A DNA stretch of 64,000 bases from Treponema sp. (GCA_016292805.1 JAEDFM010000001.1:1-64000); one strand, 5' to 3'; numbered from the stretch's first letter, positions 18,107 to 27,652 are shown. Numbers and translations: made by a program. Notes: generated by a model not told the origin, from the letters alone.

Positions 18107-19837
18107 ATGAAATTAACAGGCGCACAAATTATTGTTAAGTTATTAGAACAGTACGGAATTAAGACTGTAGCAGGAATCCCAGGCGGTTCCATTCTTCCAC
18201 TTTATGATGAGTTAAACAGATCTTCAATTCGCCACGTCCTTGTGCGTCAGGAACAGGCAGCTGGATTTATTGCTCAGGGAATTTCTCGTTCTACTGGAAA
18301 GGTTGCAGTTTGTATGGCAACTTCTGGGCCTGGAGCTATGAATCTTTTAACAGCTATTGCAGATGCCCGCTGCGATTCTATTCCAATGATTGCAATTACT
18401 GGTCAGGTTAATACAACTTTGCTTGGTACTGATGCGTTCCAGGAAGCTGATACATACGGACTTTCTTTCCCAATTACAAAGCATTCAGAAATGGTTAAAT
18501 CTGGGGAAGATTTGGTTGATGCAATTGCTAAAGCGTTTTCTATTGCTACTTCTGGTCGTCCAGGTCCTGTTTTAATTGATGTACCTCGTGATGTTCAGCT
18601 TAAAGAAGTTGAAATTGATGATAGTAAATGGGAAAGTGCGGTAGAAGCCTGCAAAAAATCTGCAGAAGTTAGATTCCATGCTACAACAGAAGAAATTTCT
18701 GAAAAGGTTTCTAAGATTACAGATATGATGTCTGCTGCAAAAAAAGCAGTTCTTTACTGTGGTGGCGGATGTAACTCTGAAGAAGCTGCTGCTGGAATTA
18801 AAGCTTTCCTTAATGTTTATTCAATTCCTGTTGTTACTTCTTTAATGGGAATTGGCTGTGTTTCTGAAAAATCTGAAAACTTTATTGGTATGGTTGGTAT
18901 GCACGGAAGCTATGCTGCAAATGTTGCAATGCACGATGCTGATTTAGTAATTGCTGCAGGTGTTCGTTTTGATGACCGCGCTACTGGTATTGTTAAACAG
19001 TTCTGTCCAAATGCAAAAATCATTCATATTGATATTGATGCTGCAGAAATTGATAAGATTCTTGAATCTTCTGTTTCTATTGTTGCTGATGTTGAATCTA
19101 TTTTCCCTGTTATGGCTGAGCTTGCCAGCGAAAAGAAGATTCCTGCAGATGCAGGATGGCTTAAAAAGATTAATAAAATTAAGGCTGAAAATGATTCTAT
19201 TGTTTTGGGTCGTCCAAAGGGAGAAAAACTTGCTAACCCACGAGAAGTTATTTCTAAAGTTCCTGAATATGCTGCAGTTTGCGGTGTAAACGAGGATGAC
19301 TTGATTGTAACTACAGACGTTGGTCAGCATCAGATGTGGGCTGCTCAGTATTATCCTGTAACTCGTCCACGATCTTTCCTTACTTCTGGCTCTTTGGGAA
19401 CTATGGGCTTTGGTTTACCAGCTGCTATTGGTGCTGCTATTGCTCACCCTGAAAAAAGAACTGTATGTTTCTCTGGTGATGGTTCAATTATGATGAATGT
19501 TCAGGAATTTGCTACTTTGTGTGAATTGAATCTTCCTGTAACTGTAATTGTATTCCAGAACGGAACTTTAGGTATGGTTTACCAGCAGCAGAAATACTTA
19601 TTTGAAAAGAATTATTCAGCTTCTGTATTTGACCGTGTTCCAGATTTACTTGGAATTGCAAAAGGGTTTGGAATTGAAGCTATTGACGGTGATTCTGATC
19701 CTGAATGGTACAAAAAGGCATTTGATGCAAACCGCCAGAATAAGCCATGCTTTATTCGCATCAGTGTAGATCCTGAAGAATCTGTTTTACCTTTTGTACC
19801 AGGTGGAAAAGCTAATATCGATTCTATTCGTGACTAA
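18107..19837 (+). CDS. ilvB: Acetolactate synthase, large (catalytic) subunit
   Basis: A ThDP enzyme of 576 residues that condenses pyruvate to acetolactate (Val, Leu) or with 2-oxobutyrate (Ile). Visible are the N-terminal VAGIPGGSILPLYDEL region, the catalytic Glu in RQEQAAGF, GPGAMNLLTAIADAR, and the ThDP motif GDGSIMMNVQEFATL ... FQNGTLGMV. The Shine-Dalgarno AGAGG lies eight bases before ATG. It sits downstream of the leader-peptide attenuator. No ilvN (regulatory subunit) or other ilv gene follows; the 3' end overlaps the convergent RarA gene by 14 bases. The small subunit must be encoded elsewhere or be absent. Confidence 0.95.
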   Translation: MKLTGAQIIVKLLEQYGIKTVAGIPGGSILPLYDELNRSSIRHVLVRQEQAAGFIAQGISRSTGKVAVCMATSGPGAMNLLTAIADARCDSIPMIAITGQVNTTLLGTDAFQEADTYGLSFPITKHSEMVKSGEDLVDAIAKAFSIATSGRPGPVLIDVPRDVQLKEVEIDDSKWESAVEACKKSAEVRFHATTEEISEKVSKITDMMSAAKKAVLYCGGGCNSEEAAAGIKAFLNVYSIPVVTSLMGIGCVSEKSENFIGMVGMHGSYAANVAMHDADLVIAAGVRFDDRATGIVKQFCPNAKIIHIDIDAAEIDKILESSVSIVADVESIFPVMAELASEKKIPADAGWLKKINKIKAENDSIVLGRPKGEKLANPREVISKVPEYAAVCGVNEDDLIVTTDVGQHQMWAAQYYPVTRPRSFLTSGSLGTMGFGLPAAIGAAIAHPEKRTVCFSGDGSIMMNVQEFATLCELNLPVTVIVFQNGTLGMVYQQQKYLFEKNYSASVFDRVPDLLGIAKGFGIEAIDGDSDPEWYKKAFDANRQNKPCFIRISVDPEESVLPFVPGGKANIDSIRD

Positions 19838-22379
19838 CTGAACTTATTGAAAGGAAGGCAATCTGGTTCTTCCATTCAAAAATAGATTTGTCGCAGGCGG
19901 CTTCCAGAAGATTAATGATTTTCTGGAGGTCTGCATTGCCAACCTTTTCGCTCATTTTAGCACCATAGGCAGAATGTTCTGCATCAAACCACTTTTTGAT
20001 TTCATCCCGGGAAATTCTGCGCTTTTCATAAACATCCTGCACCGCAATCTTTACATTAAAGCCTTTGTTACGGAATACATTTGCTATAAAAATACCATCC
20101 CAGGTAAACAATGGATTTTCTCTGTCTCCAAAGAATTCCTGTTCGCAGGCTTCCATTTTATCCAGAATAGGGCGGAAATCAGACAGTGTTTCTGGTGTTA
20201 AAATCTGTTTTCGTACAATTTCCGAAATCCTCTGACCGTTGGCTGGAATCTTCTGTGAAATTATGATTTTGTAGCCTTCTGCCAAAGGAGATTCAAATTC
20301 AAAGCCGTATTCATCTTTGTCAGAAACCAGGTCTTCGGTAAATAAGATATTGTCACTTTGCGGTGTAAGAATGCCTTTAAGAGAATCTGCCAGAGCTATA
20401 ATTGCTGTCTCATTTACAAAAGGATCAATAAAGAACATACGGTCAAAAACAGCGCCGTTGTACTGGAATTTTATGATGATATTGTAGAAATCCTTTGGTG
20501 TTAAAAATTCTGTTGAAAGTGATTCGCCACGAACCTGTAAAACCGGGCGGTCCAGGTTACCTAAGGTACGGCCATACTGCTCCAGAATCTGTTTACCTTT
20601 TTCTGTTTTACAGACACCGCAGGTAACGCCTTCTGGTTCTTTGCGGGCAACTTCCCAAAGTAAAAGTCCAGAATCTGCATTCCAGATTAGGCTTCGGTGA
20701 TGGCGCTTAATATCTGCCATTCCAATCATTGTATCTCTGATTCCAAGCAGAATTTCAGCCTTGTTTGAATCCAGTCGTTGACGCCAGAAACGGTCTGCAC
20801 GGTCCAATGCAAATTCTTTTGCGTTATCTTTTGGACTGAAGGTAAGGTTTTCATCTTTTTTAGATTCACCACATTTAAAGTGTTCGTTAATCCACCATTC
20901 ACTGATTGGATTGGAACCGAATTCTGAAGCCTGTTTTGGCTCAGTTTTAAAGACATTAATAGAACCAGTTTCTTCTGGGCTGGATGCTAATTCATCTGTT
21001 GTAAGCTGACCACCGTTTTCCTGCTTTTCAAGAATTGATGCAATCTGTAATTCACGGCGGGAAAGAACATCATTACGGATTGTTCCTTCGTAGCCCTGAG
21101 TACTTGGGGTATAGAAAACCCGTCCCATAAGTGTATCTGGTAAATATTGCTGTGCAACCCAGTGGTCTCTGTATGCATGAGGATATAAGTAACCGGCACC
21201 ATGACCAAAGCCTTCCGCATCTCGGTTAGCATCCCGCAGATGATTTGGAACTTCGGCATCTTCTTTTTCTACAGCCTGAATGGCATCAAAAAATGCCATG
21301 CTGGAATTAGATTTTGGTGCTGTTGCAAGGTAAAGTGCTGCGTGGGCCAGAAAATAACGGCCTTCTGGAAGTCCAACTCTGTCAAAGGCAGCAGCACAGG
21401 AATTTACAACTGTAATTGCATTTGGATCTGCAAGACCTGTATCTTCGCAGGCAGAAATAAGCATTCTGCGGAACAAAAAGTGGGGATCTTCCCCAGCGCG
21501 GTTCATACGGGCAAGCCAGTACATTGCAGCATCTGGATCGCGGCCCCGCAAACTTTTTATAAAGGCTGAAATTATGTCGTAGTGGTAGTCTCCGTCCCGG
21601 TCATACAATACAACTTTTTTTTGAATAGATTCTTCAGTTGTTTCTTTTGAAATATAAATTTTTGTACCATAAGCAGGAACAGGAGGATTGTCCTTTGGTT
21701 TCCAAACTTCTGGTGTAGTTTCTATGGCAAGCTCCAGCGCATTTAATAATGAGCGGGCATCTCCATTTGCAGTATCAATAAGATGTTCAAGAGCACCTTC
21801 TTCAAATTCTACATTCCAGTGGCCGTAACCTCGTTCCTTATCATTAAGAGCCATTGTAGCAGCTTTGTGTAAATCTTCTTTTGTAAGAGGTTTAAGCTGG
21901 AAAACCCTGGAACGGGAAACAAGAGCTTTGTTAACTTCGAAAAATGGATTTTCGGTGGTAGCACCAATTAAAATAATAGTTCCGTTTTCTACCCATGGTA
22001 AAAGAGCATCCTGCTGACTTTTATTCCAGCGGTGAACTTCGTCTACAAAAAGAATTGTTCTTCTGCCATAGAGATTTCTGTATTCGTCAGCTTTTTTTAT
22101 GGAATCACGAATATCTGCAACACCTGTAAGAACTGCGTTTAAAGTCAGAAAATTTGATTTTGTGTGATTAGCAATTACACGGGCTAAGGTTGTTTTTCCT
22201 GTTCCTGGTGGGCCGTAAAAAATAACGGATGTAAGCTGGTCTGCAGCAATAGCTCGGCGGAGAAGGCGGCCTTTACCAACAATGTGGTCCTGCCCAATAT
22301 ATTCATCAAGATTTCTTGGACGCATTCTGGCGGCAAGAGGTTCTGTTGTCATTTTTACTGATTCAAATAAGTCACTCAT
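19824..22379 (-). CDS. rarA: RarA/MgsA AAA+ ATPase fused to a C-terminal domain of about 370 residues
   Basis: The N-terminal half is a RarA/MgsA replication-recombination ATPase, a clamp-loader relative acting at stalled forks and ssDNA ends. It has Walker A GPPGTGKT (56-63), Walker B LFVDEVHRW, sensor GATTENPFFEVN, and the tetramerisation region ending about 470 (HAYRDHWVAQQYLPD). Typical RarA stops near 450 residues. Here an extra domain with no motif I can name continues to 851, containing a CGVCKTEKGKQ stretch. RarA/unknown-domain fusions of similar size are known in cyanobacteria (from memory). The ATG follows a hairpin and T tract with no Shine-Dalgarno; ATGs at codons 10 and 19 are alternatives. 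Confidence 0.88.
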   Translation of the reverse strand: MSDLFESVKMTTEPLAARMRPRNLDEYIGQDHIVGKGRLLRRAIAADQLTSVIFYGPPGTGKTTLARVIANHTKSNFLTLNAVLTGVADIRDSIKKADEYRNLYGRRTILFVDEVHRWNKSQQDALLPWVENGTIILIGATTENPFFEVNKALVSRSRVFQLKPLTKEDLHKAATMALNDKERGYGHWNVEFEEGALEHLIDTANGDARSLLNALELAIETTPEVWKPKDNPPVPAYGTKIYISKETTEESIQKKVVLYDRDGDYHYDIISAFIKSLRGRDPDAAMYWLARMNRAGEDPHFLFRRMLISACEDTGLADPNAITVVNSCAAAFDRVGLPEGRYFLAHAALYLATAPKSNSSMAFFDAIQAVEKEDAEVPNHLRDANRDAEGFGHGAGYLYPHAYRDHWVAQQYLPDTLMGRVFYTPSTQGYEGTIRNDVLSRRELQIASILEKQENGGQLTTDELASSPEETGSINVFKTEPKQASEFGSNPISEWWINEHFKCGESKKDENLTFSPKDNAKEFALDRADRFWRQRLDSNKAEILLGIRDTMIGMADIKRHHRSLIWNADSGLLLWEVARKEPEGVTCGVCKTEKGKQILEQYGRTLGNLDRPVLQVRGESLSTEFLTPKDFYNIIIKFQYNGAVFDRMFFIDPFVNETAIIALADSLKGILTPQSDNILFTEDLVSDKDEYGFEFESPLAEGYKIIISQKIPANGQRISEIVRKQILTPETLSDFRPILDKMEACEQEFFGDRENPLFTWDGIFIANVFRNKGFNVKIAVQDVYEKRRISRDEIKKWFDAEHSAYGAKMSEKVGNADLQKIINLLEAACDKSIFEWKNQIAFLSISSVSHE

Positions 22380-22416
22380 AAAAAAAAGCAGCCCCTTATG
22401 GACTGCTTTAATTATA
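22380..22416 (-). terminator. Terminator of the lipoprotein operon overlapping a rarA promoter
   Basis: On the minus strand AAAGCAGTCC (22409-22400), loop ATAA, GGGGCTGCTTT and eight T end directly at the rarA ATG. TATAAT on the same strand (22416-22411) predicts a start near 22404, inside the first arm. Read-through RNA can fold the terminator; RNA started at this promoter cannot. Confidence 0.65.
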
Positions 22417-22451
22417 GTATAAAAAAAACTATTTAGAAAGATTACAGGATA

Positions 22452-23741
22452 CTATTCTCTGTTCCAGTTTCTGCGGGAAGGATAGTAAGCCCACAAGCCT
22501 TCGTTATTAAAAGAACCACTTATTGAAGAACCAATAAAGTAAAGTCCTGCATAAAGAGAGCTGTCAAGTTCATTATCTGCTGGGTTTGTGTTGAATAAAA
22601 CTGAAATCATATATGAAGAAAGCAGCTGTGTCTGAGCATTTGTTGTGAAAGTTCCTAATTCTGTTTTAGGAATGTCATATTCTTCTAAATCTACTTTCTG
22701 AATACCACCAAATGAAGATGTTGACTGGCTGTTAATTTCTCCACGGCCAATTAAAAGTGTATCTTTACAGAATGCAAGAGCAGAAACCTTATTTCTTGCA
22801 TCAACATGTTTAGAGTGAATATCATCGATAGAATCCTTTGCATAATTAATATATCTGCCATTTCCCCAGTAAATTACTGTTGCATCTTTATCTTTTGATT
22901 CGTTTGTTGTAATTGCAGATGTTGTAAAGAAGTGTACCTGTCCATTAAAGTAAGCAGCACCTTTTACAGCTGTTTTGTCTGCAGAATCTTCTGTTCCAAC
23001 AATTTCAGGAATTGTAATGGCTTTAACATTTTTACCTGAAAGTTCATAATAAAGATTTTTTTCAGCAGCTTTAGAGTCTGGATTTGCTACACGGAAATAT
23101 GCCTTGCGGTTTGCTTTCTGTGGAGCATTTGTAGAAAATGGTGTGAATTCCGAGAAATAATAATCATCTTTCATATAGAAGGCATTGCTTAAATCAATAG
23201 AATATGCTTCTACAAGCTCTGTCCAGTCTTCTGGTTTAAGAGTATTCCATTTCCCGTCTGAATCTTTATTCTGTGGCTGAACTGCCCAAATGTAGATGTT
23301 GTCAGGACAAGAAGTACCTTCGTTCATATCGATTTTGTAATCTACAGTAAAAACATAAAGAGTAGTTGAATCAGAGATGATTTTAATAATCTGCTGCCCA
23401 TAATGTTTTGCAGTTGTGTAATCGTAGTGATGAAGATCAAAAGGAAGCTGTTCGCTGTCAACTAATGTCCATTTTCCATGAGCCTGAGTATCTTCTGTCC
23501 ATGTTTTAGAAGCAGCATCGTAAACTTTTTTGTAGAGAAAACCTGAAGAACCAACTGTAACAATGTATTCATTTCCGTTAGTAGTAGTGTAGCGGGCAAT
23601 TGAACGAATAACACCATTAACAGAAGCTTTTTCTGAAACAACATCGTTTTTAATATAGTAGAAAACAGGTGCATGACAGCTGCTAAAGAGTAAAGTTGTA
23701 AAAACTGCCAGTGTCAAAAATAATCTATTGTACTTTTTCAT
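22452..23741 (-). CDS. Hypothetical lipoprotein
   Basis: I recognise no functional family. The 429-residue product has a lipoprotein signal ending LLFSSC (Cys about residue 21) and a beta-rich remainder with regularly recurring aromatic and Gly positions, which would fit a beta-propeller or similar surface-type domain (inference). Start at 23741 (MKKYNRLFL) is set by a Shine-Dalgarno AGAGGA eight bases upstream; the open frame extends 11 codons further but into the upstream gene. It lies 13 bases after the outer-membrane protein gene, so the two form an operon, and a terminator follows. Confidence 0.75.
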   Translation of the reverse strand: MKKYNRLFLTLAVFTTLLFSSCHAPVFYYIKNDVVSEKASVNGVIRSIARYTTTNGNEYIVTVGSSGFLYKKVYDAASKTWTEDTQAHGKWTLVDSEQLPFDLHHYDYTTAKHYGQQIIKIISDSTTLYVFTVDYKIDMNEGTSCPDNIYIWAVQPQNKDSDGKWNTLKPEDWTELVEAYSIDLSNAFYMKDDYYFSEFTPFSTNAPQKANRKAYFRVANPDSKAAEKNLYYELSGKNVKAITIPEIVGTEDSADKTAVKGAAYFNGQVHFFTTSAITTNESKDKDATVIYWGNGRYINYAKDSIDDIHSKHVDARNKVSALAFCKDTLLIGRGEINSQSTSSFGGIQKVDLEEYDIPKTELGTFTTNAQTQLLSSYMISVLFNTNPADNELDSSLYAGLYFIGSSISGSFNNEGLWAYYPSRRNWNRE

Positions 23742-23754
23742 TTCATTTTCCTCT

Positions 23755-24327
23755 TTAGAAGTGGTAGCGGGCATTTATACCTGCAGATAAAAATACTCCA
23801 GTATAGTTCTTACCCTTATTCATATATTCAGTAACTGTTGTAAGAGTTGTAGAACCCCCAAAAGACCATGATTCTGACATACGGTAATAACAGCCAGCAG
23901 AGGCTCTTGCTGTAAGTGCTGGCCAGTAAGACTGATTTGCCCAGGTTTCTGTGGCAAAACCAATGTTTGCCATAATTGGGAATTCAAATTTGCCAATTTG
24001 AGGCTGGTACATGGCACCAAAGGTAATAGGAATAATAAACAATGCTTTTCCACCAATAGAAAAGTTATTTGTAACTGTAAGTTCACCACCAACAGCTAAG
24101 GATGGTGCAATAAATTTATAATATCCAATATTGATTCCAAATCCAGCTTTAAGGTGGTCATCAAAATTCAATGGGAAATGTCCGTCAAGTTCAAGTTTTA
24201 ACAGCTGATCACCAGACATATTGTTCTGATATTCATATCCGTCATCGTATTCATCGCCCTGTTCGTCTGCAAAAACTAAGGCTGAACAAAGACATATGGT
24301 AAGTAGAATAGAAAGAATGCGTTTCAT
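23755..24327 (-). CDS. Small outer-membrane beta-barrel protein
   Basis: A 190-residue protein with a Sec signal peptide cleaved near residue 20 (ALVFA-DE) and a short acidic segment. Alternating hydrophobic/Gly/aromatic strands follow, ending in a C-terminal aromatic residue (NARYHF), the mark of BAM-inserted barrels. The predicted number of strands, about eight, fits OmpW/OmpX-sized barrels. Its position next to folD resembles, from memory, the TP0732-TP0733 arrangement of T. pallidum. Shine-Dalgarno AAGGA present. Ligand unknown. Confidence 0.7.
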   Translation of the reverse strand: MKRILSILLTICLCSALVFADEQGDEYDDGYEYQNNMSGDQLLKLELDGHFPLNFDDHLKAGFGINIGYYKFIAPSLAVGGELTVTNNFSIGGKALFIIPITFGAMYQPQIGKFEFPIMANIGFATETWANQSYWPALTARASAGCYYRMSESWSFGGSTTLTTVTEYMNKGKNYTGVFLSAGINARYHF

Positions 24328-24418
24328 ATTGTTCCTTTTGTTTTTTTAATATATTTTATGAATATACTATTTTTAGTAGTGTTTATCAATAAAACTATTA
24401 TATAGAGGAAAGGTTACT

Positions 24419-25309
24419 ATGAGTGCAGTTATTATCGACGGAAAACAGATTGCAGCAGATGTTCGTGCAGAAGTTGCAGCAAAGGTTAGTCAGCTTAAAG
24501 AAAAGGGCGTTGCTCCTTGTTTAGCAGTTATTCTTGTTGGAGAAAATCCTGCCTCAGTTAGTTATGTAACAGGAAAACGCAAGGCTTTAGCCGAGGTTGG
24601 AATGGTAGACCGTTCTATTACATTGCCAGAATCAACTTCGGAAGAAGAATTATTAAAACTCATTGATGAACTTAATGCAGATAAAGCAGTTCACGGAATT
24701 CTTGTTCAGCTTCCACTTCCAAAGCATATTAACGAAGATAAAGTAATTATGGCCATCAGTCCAGAAAAAGATGTAGACGGTTTCCACCCAGTAAGCGTTG
24801 GAAACATGATGATTGGCCGCCCAGGCTTTCTTCCTTGTACACCACACGGAATCATCGTTCTTTTACAGAAAATGGGAATTGAAACAAGCGGTAAACACGC
24901 CGTAGTAATTGGCCGTTCAAATATTGTTGGTAAGCCAGTAAGCATTCTTCTTGCCCGCAAAGATACAAACTGTACAGTAACAATGTGCCACACAGGTACA
25001 AAAAATATGGCAGAAATTACAAAGCAGGCAGATATTCTTGTAGTAGCTTCTGGTCATCCTCATACACTTACAGGGGATATGGTAAAAGACGGTGCCGTTG
25101 TAATTGATGTTGGTGTAAACCGCATTCCAGATGCATCTAAAAAATCAGGCTTCCGTTTAATTGGCGACTGCGATTTTGACGACTTAGTAGAAAAAGCAAG
25201 CTATATCACTCCAGTTCCAGGCGGAGTAGGTCCAATGACAATTGCTATGCTTATGCAGAATACATTAGAAAGTGCTGAAAATAATTTAGAATTAAGAATG
25301 CAGAATTAA
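24419..25309 (+). CDS. folD: Bifunctional methylene-THF dehydrogenase/methenyl-THF cyclohydrolase
   Basis: FolD (296 residues) interconverts 5,10-methylene-THF, methenyl-THF and 10-formyl-THF in the cytoplasm. The signature YVTGKRKALAEVG contains the catalytic Tyr and Lys; HGILVQLPLP, the Rossmann segment VIGRSNIVGKPV and the C-terminal PGGVGPMT are all intact. A GAGGA Shine-Dalgarno precedes ATG. The last residues (LELRMQN) are encoded by an AATTAAGAATGCAGAATTAAG-type short repeat, so the tail is probably not functional sequence. folE2 follows after 24 bases, making a folate operon. Confidence 0.95.
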   Translation: MSAVIIDGKQIAADVRAEVAAKVSQLKEKGVAPCLAVILVGENPASVSYVTGKRKALAEVGMVDRSITLPESTSEEELLKLIDELNADKAVHGILVQLPLPKHINEDKVIMAISPEKDVDGFHPVSVGNMMIGRPGFLPCTPHGIIVLLQKMGIETSGKHAVVIGRSNIVGKPVSILLARKDTNCTVTMCHTGTKNMAEITKQADILVVASGHPHTLTGDMVKDGAVVIDVGVNRIPDASKKSGFRLIGDCDFDDLVEKASYITPVPGGVGPMTIAMLMQNTLESAENNLELRMQN

Positions 25310-25333
25310 GAATTAGGGAAGCAGGAAGAGTAT

Positions 25334-26215
25334 ATGAGGGATATTCAGAACGAAGAGGATACACGAGAAATTCCACTGCAGAAGGTTGGTGTAAAAAATG
25401 TAAAGTATCCGGTTCAGGTTTTAGATAAAAACAAAAAGACTCAAAATACAACAGCAACAGTAAATCTGTTTGTAAATCTTCCTCATAATTTTAAAGGCAC
25501 CCATATGAGCCGCTTCATCGAAGTTTTCCATAAATATCACACCGATATTTCCATGAACAGCTTCCTTGAAATGCTGGAAGAAATGGGCACCAAACTTGAT
25601 GCCGAAAGAGCCTTTGGCCGCATAACTTTCCCTTATTATATAGAAAAAAACGCACCAGTCAGTGGAGCTCCCGGCATTATGGAGTACACCTGTACTTATG
25701 AGGGGGAAGTTACAATGCAGAATAAGGGGGAAGTCTCCCCCTCGCTTCAGCCTGCTGCGCAGTCTTCCGCTACCCCTTCTAACGGGCCTCAAACGCCGGC
25801 CCGTAACGCCCGCTTTTTTATTTCAATAAAAGTGCCAATAGCAACTTTATGTCCATGTTCTAAAGCAATTTCAGAATATGGTGCTCACAATCAGCGTGGT
25901 TATGTAAAAGTAAAAATGCTTTATTCAGACTTCTTCTGGATTGAAGATGTAATTAAAATGATAGAAGACTGTGCTTCAACACCTTTATATTCAGTTTTGA
26001 AACGGCAGGATGAAAAGTATGTAACAGAACATGCTTACGAAAATCCACGCTTTGTTGAAGATATGGTGCGGGATGTTTACTTAGGGTTAAAAAATATGAA
26101 CTTTCAGTGGTTTACAGTAGAAGCCGAAACAGAAGAAAGCATTCATAATCACAATGCATATGCTTGCGCAGAATTTTCACAGAGCGAAAATCCTGCAATT
26201 AAGAATGCAGAATGA
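25334..26215 (+). CDS. folE2: GTP cyclohydrolase FolE2 (type IB) with in-frame repeat insertion
   Basis: FolE2 opens the guanine ring of GTP to 7,8-dihydroneopterin triphosphate, the first step of folate synthesis, using various divalent metals. The catalytic loop VPIATLCPCSKAISEYGAHN carries the metal-binding Cys. Of 293 residues, about 131-160 (between YEGEV and FFISIKVP) are encoded by an inverted copy of the GC-rich palindromic element. This insertion falls just before the active-site strand yet keeps the frame. The C-terminal IKNAE is encoded by an attaagaat-type repeat shared with the end of folD. Third step-wise partner: miaB follows after 24 bases. Confidence 0.92.
   Translation: MRDIQNEEDTREIPLQKVGVKNVKYPVQVLDKNKKTQNTTATVNLFVNLPHNFKGTHMSRFIEVFHKYHTDISMNSFLEMLEEMGTKLDAERAFGRITFPYYIEKNAPVSGAPGIMEYTCTYEGEVTMQNKGEVSPSLQPAAQSSATPSNGPQTPARNARFFISIKVPIATLCPCSKAISEYGAHNQRGYVKVKMLYSDFFWIEDVIKMIEDCASTPLYSVLKRQDEKYVTEHAYENPRFVEDMVRDVYLGLKNMNFQWFTVEAETEESIHNHNAYACAEFSQSENPAIKNAE
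25725..25812 (-). repeat. GC-rich palindromic element, copy C (inside folE2, inverted)
   Basis: Reading the minus strand gives GCGGGCGTTACGGGCC ... AGAAGGGGTAGCGGAAGAC ... GCGAGGGGGAGACTTCCCCC, collinear with the other copies. A partial duplicate AGGGGGAAGT lies at 25701-25710. Confidence 0.88.
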
Positions 26216-26239
26216 AGAATTAAGAATTAGGAAATAGGA

Positions 26240-27652
26240 ATGAAATATTTTATAGAAACTTATGGTTGCGAAATGAATATTGCTGAGTCGGCTTCGGTTG
26301 AACGGCTTTTTATTGCTCGAGGGTGGGAAAAGGCAGTGTCGGCTCAAGTGGCAGATGTAGCTATTATTAACACCTGTTCAGTTCGTGGCTCGGCAGAAGA
26401 ACGAATTGAAGGTCGTCTTGGCTGGTACAATGGGCTTAAAGCTGTAAGAGCTGGACATCCAGGTGCAAAACGTAAAATGCATCAGGAAGCTGCAGATTAT
26501 GTTGCTGCAAATGGTCCTAGACCATTGACTCTTGTTGTAATGGGTTGTATGGCAGAACGTCTCCTTCATGATTTTAAAAATACTCATCCTTTTATTGATT
26601 ATGTTGTTGGAACTTATGCAAAACATCATTTTGGAGAAATCATAGAATCAATAGAAGAAGGTCGTAAGCCATTCGAAGTTGATGATACAGAACAGTATAA
26701 ATTTGCAGCGGTTTCTGCAGAGCCGGGGGCTTTTTCAACCTTTGTTCCAATTATGCACGGATGTAACAACTTTTGTACTTACTGTATTGTTCCATATTTG
26801 CGTGGGCGGGAAATTAGTCGTCCTGTAGACGAAATTTTAAATGAAATTGATGTTCTTACAAAATATGGCGTACGTGAAATTACTTTAATTGGGCAGAATG
26901 TTAATAGTTATAAGTCATCAGTCATCAGTCGTCAGTCATCAGAAGCAGAAACTCAGGAAATCAATTTTGCCCAGTTGCTTCAGATAATTGCGGATCACCT
27001 TAGAAAAACTAAGTCTTCTATAGAATGGGTTCGCTTTATGTCTTCTCATCCTAAAGATTTTACTGATGATGTAATTGATGTAATTGCTAAAGAAGAGGTA
27101 ATTTGCCGTCATATTCATTTGCCAGTTCAGCACGGTTCTTCAGCAGTTCTTGAAAAAATGAACCGTCGTTATACTCGTGAACAGTATCTGGCTCTGGTTC
27201 AGAAAATTAAAGACCGCATTCCAGATGTATCTCTTACAACAGATATTATGATGGGCTTCCCTGGTGAAACCGAACAGGACGTTGAAGATACACTTGATTT
27301 AATGGGCCAGGTAAAATATGAATCTGCCATGATGTATTATTATAATCCTCGTGAAGGAACACCTGCTGCAAAACTTGAACAGTTACCTGAAGAAGTCCGC
27401 AAAGAACGCTTACAGAAGGTAATTGATCTTCAGCTTATTCACACTGACGAACAGATGAAAAAACGGGTTGGTCAGACTGTAAAGGTTCTGGCAGAATCTG
27501 TAAGCCGCGATGACAAAGAAGAGCTTTTAGGCCAGACAGAGCAGCACGAAAAAGTAGCTTTTAAAGCTGAAAAATCAATGATTGGTAAGTTTGTTATGGT
27601 AAAAATTGATGAACTTAATGGTCATACTTATAAGGGAACTTTACAACATTAG
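26240..27652 (+). CDS. miaB: tRNA-2-methylthio-N6-dimethylallyladenosine synthase
   Basis: Methylthiotransferase of 470 residues acting on A37 of tRNAs that read U-initial codons. The MTTase domain has its three cluster Cys (C10 in ETYGC, then NTCSVRG and MGCMAER). The radical SAM motif is CNNFCTYC within HGCNNFCTYCIVPYLRG, and a TRAM domain closes the C-terminus (VGQTVKVLAE ... FKAEKSMIGKFVMVKI). After NVNSY about a dozen residues (KSSVISRQSSEA) are encoded by four AGTCATC heptamers at 26913-26942, an apparent repeat insertion in a variable loop. Shine-Dalgarno AGGAAATAGGA comes from the attaagaat repeat region. Confidence 0.94.
   Translation: MKYFIETYGCEMNIAESASVERLFIARGWEKAVSAQVADVAIINTCSVRGSAEERIEGRLGWYNGLKAVRAGHPGAKRKMHQEAADYVAANGPRPLTLVVMGCMAERLLHDFKNTHPFIDYVVGTYAKHHFGEIIESIEEGRKPFEVDDTEQYKFAAVSAEPGAFSTFVPIMHGCNNFCTYCIVPYLRGREISRPVDEILNEIDVLTKYGVREITLIGQNVNSYKSSVISRQSSEAETQEINFAQLLQIIADHLRKTKSSIEWVRFMSSHPKDFTDDVIDVIAKEEVICRHIHLPVQHGSSAVLEKMNRRYTREQYLALVQKIKDRIPDVSLTTDIMMGFPGETEQDVEDTLDLMGQVKYESAMMYYYNPREGTPAAKLEQLPEEVRKERLQKVIDLQLIHTDEQMKKRVGQTVKVLAESVSRDDKEELLGQTEQHEKVAFKAEKSMIGKFVMVKIDELNGHTYKGTLQH
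26913..26942 (+). repeat. Heptamer array AGTCATC x4 inside miaB
   Basis: Units are AGTCATC, AGTCATC, AGTCGTC, AGTCATC, then AG. They are translated as part of the miaB loop. Confidence 0.9.
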
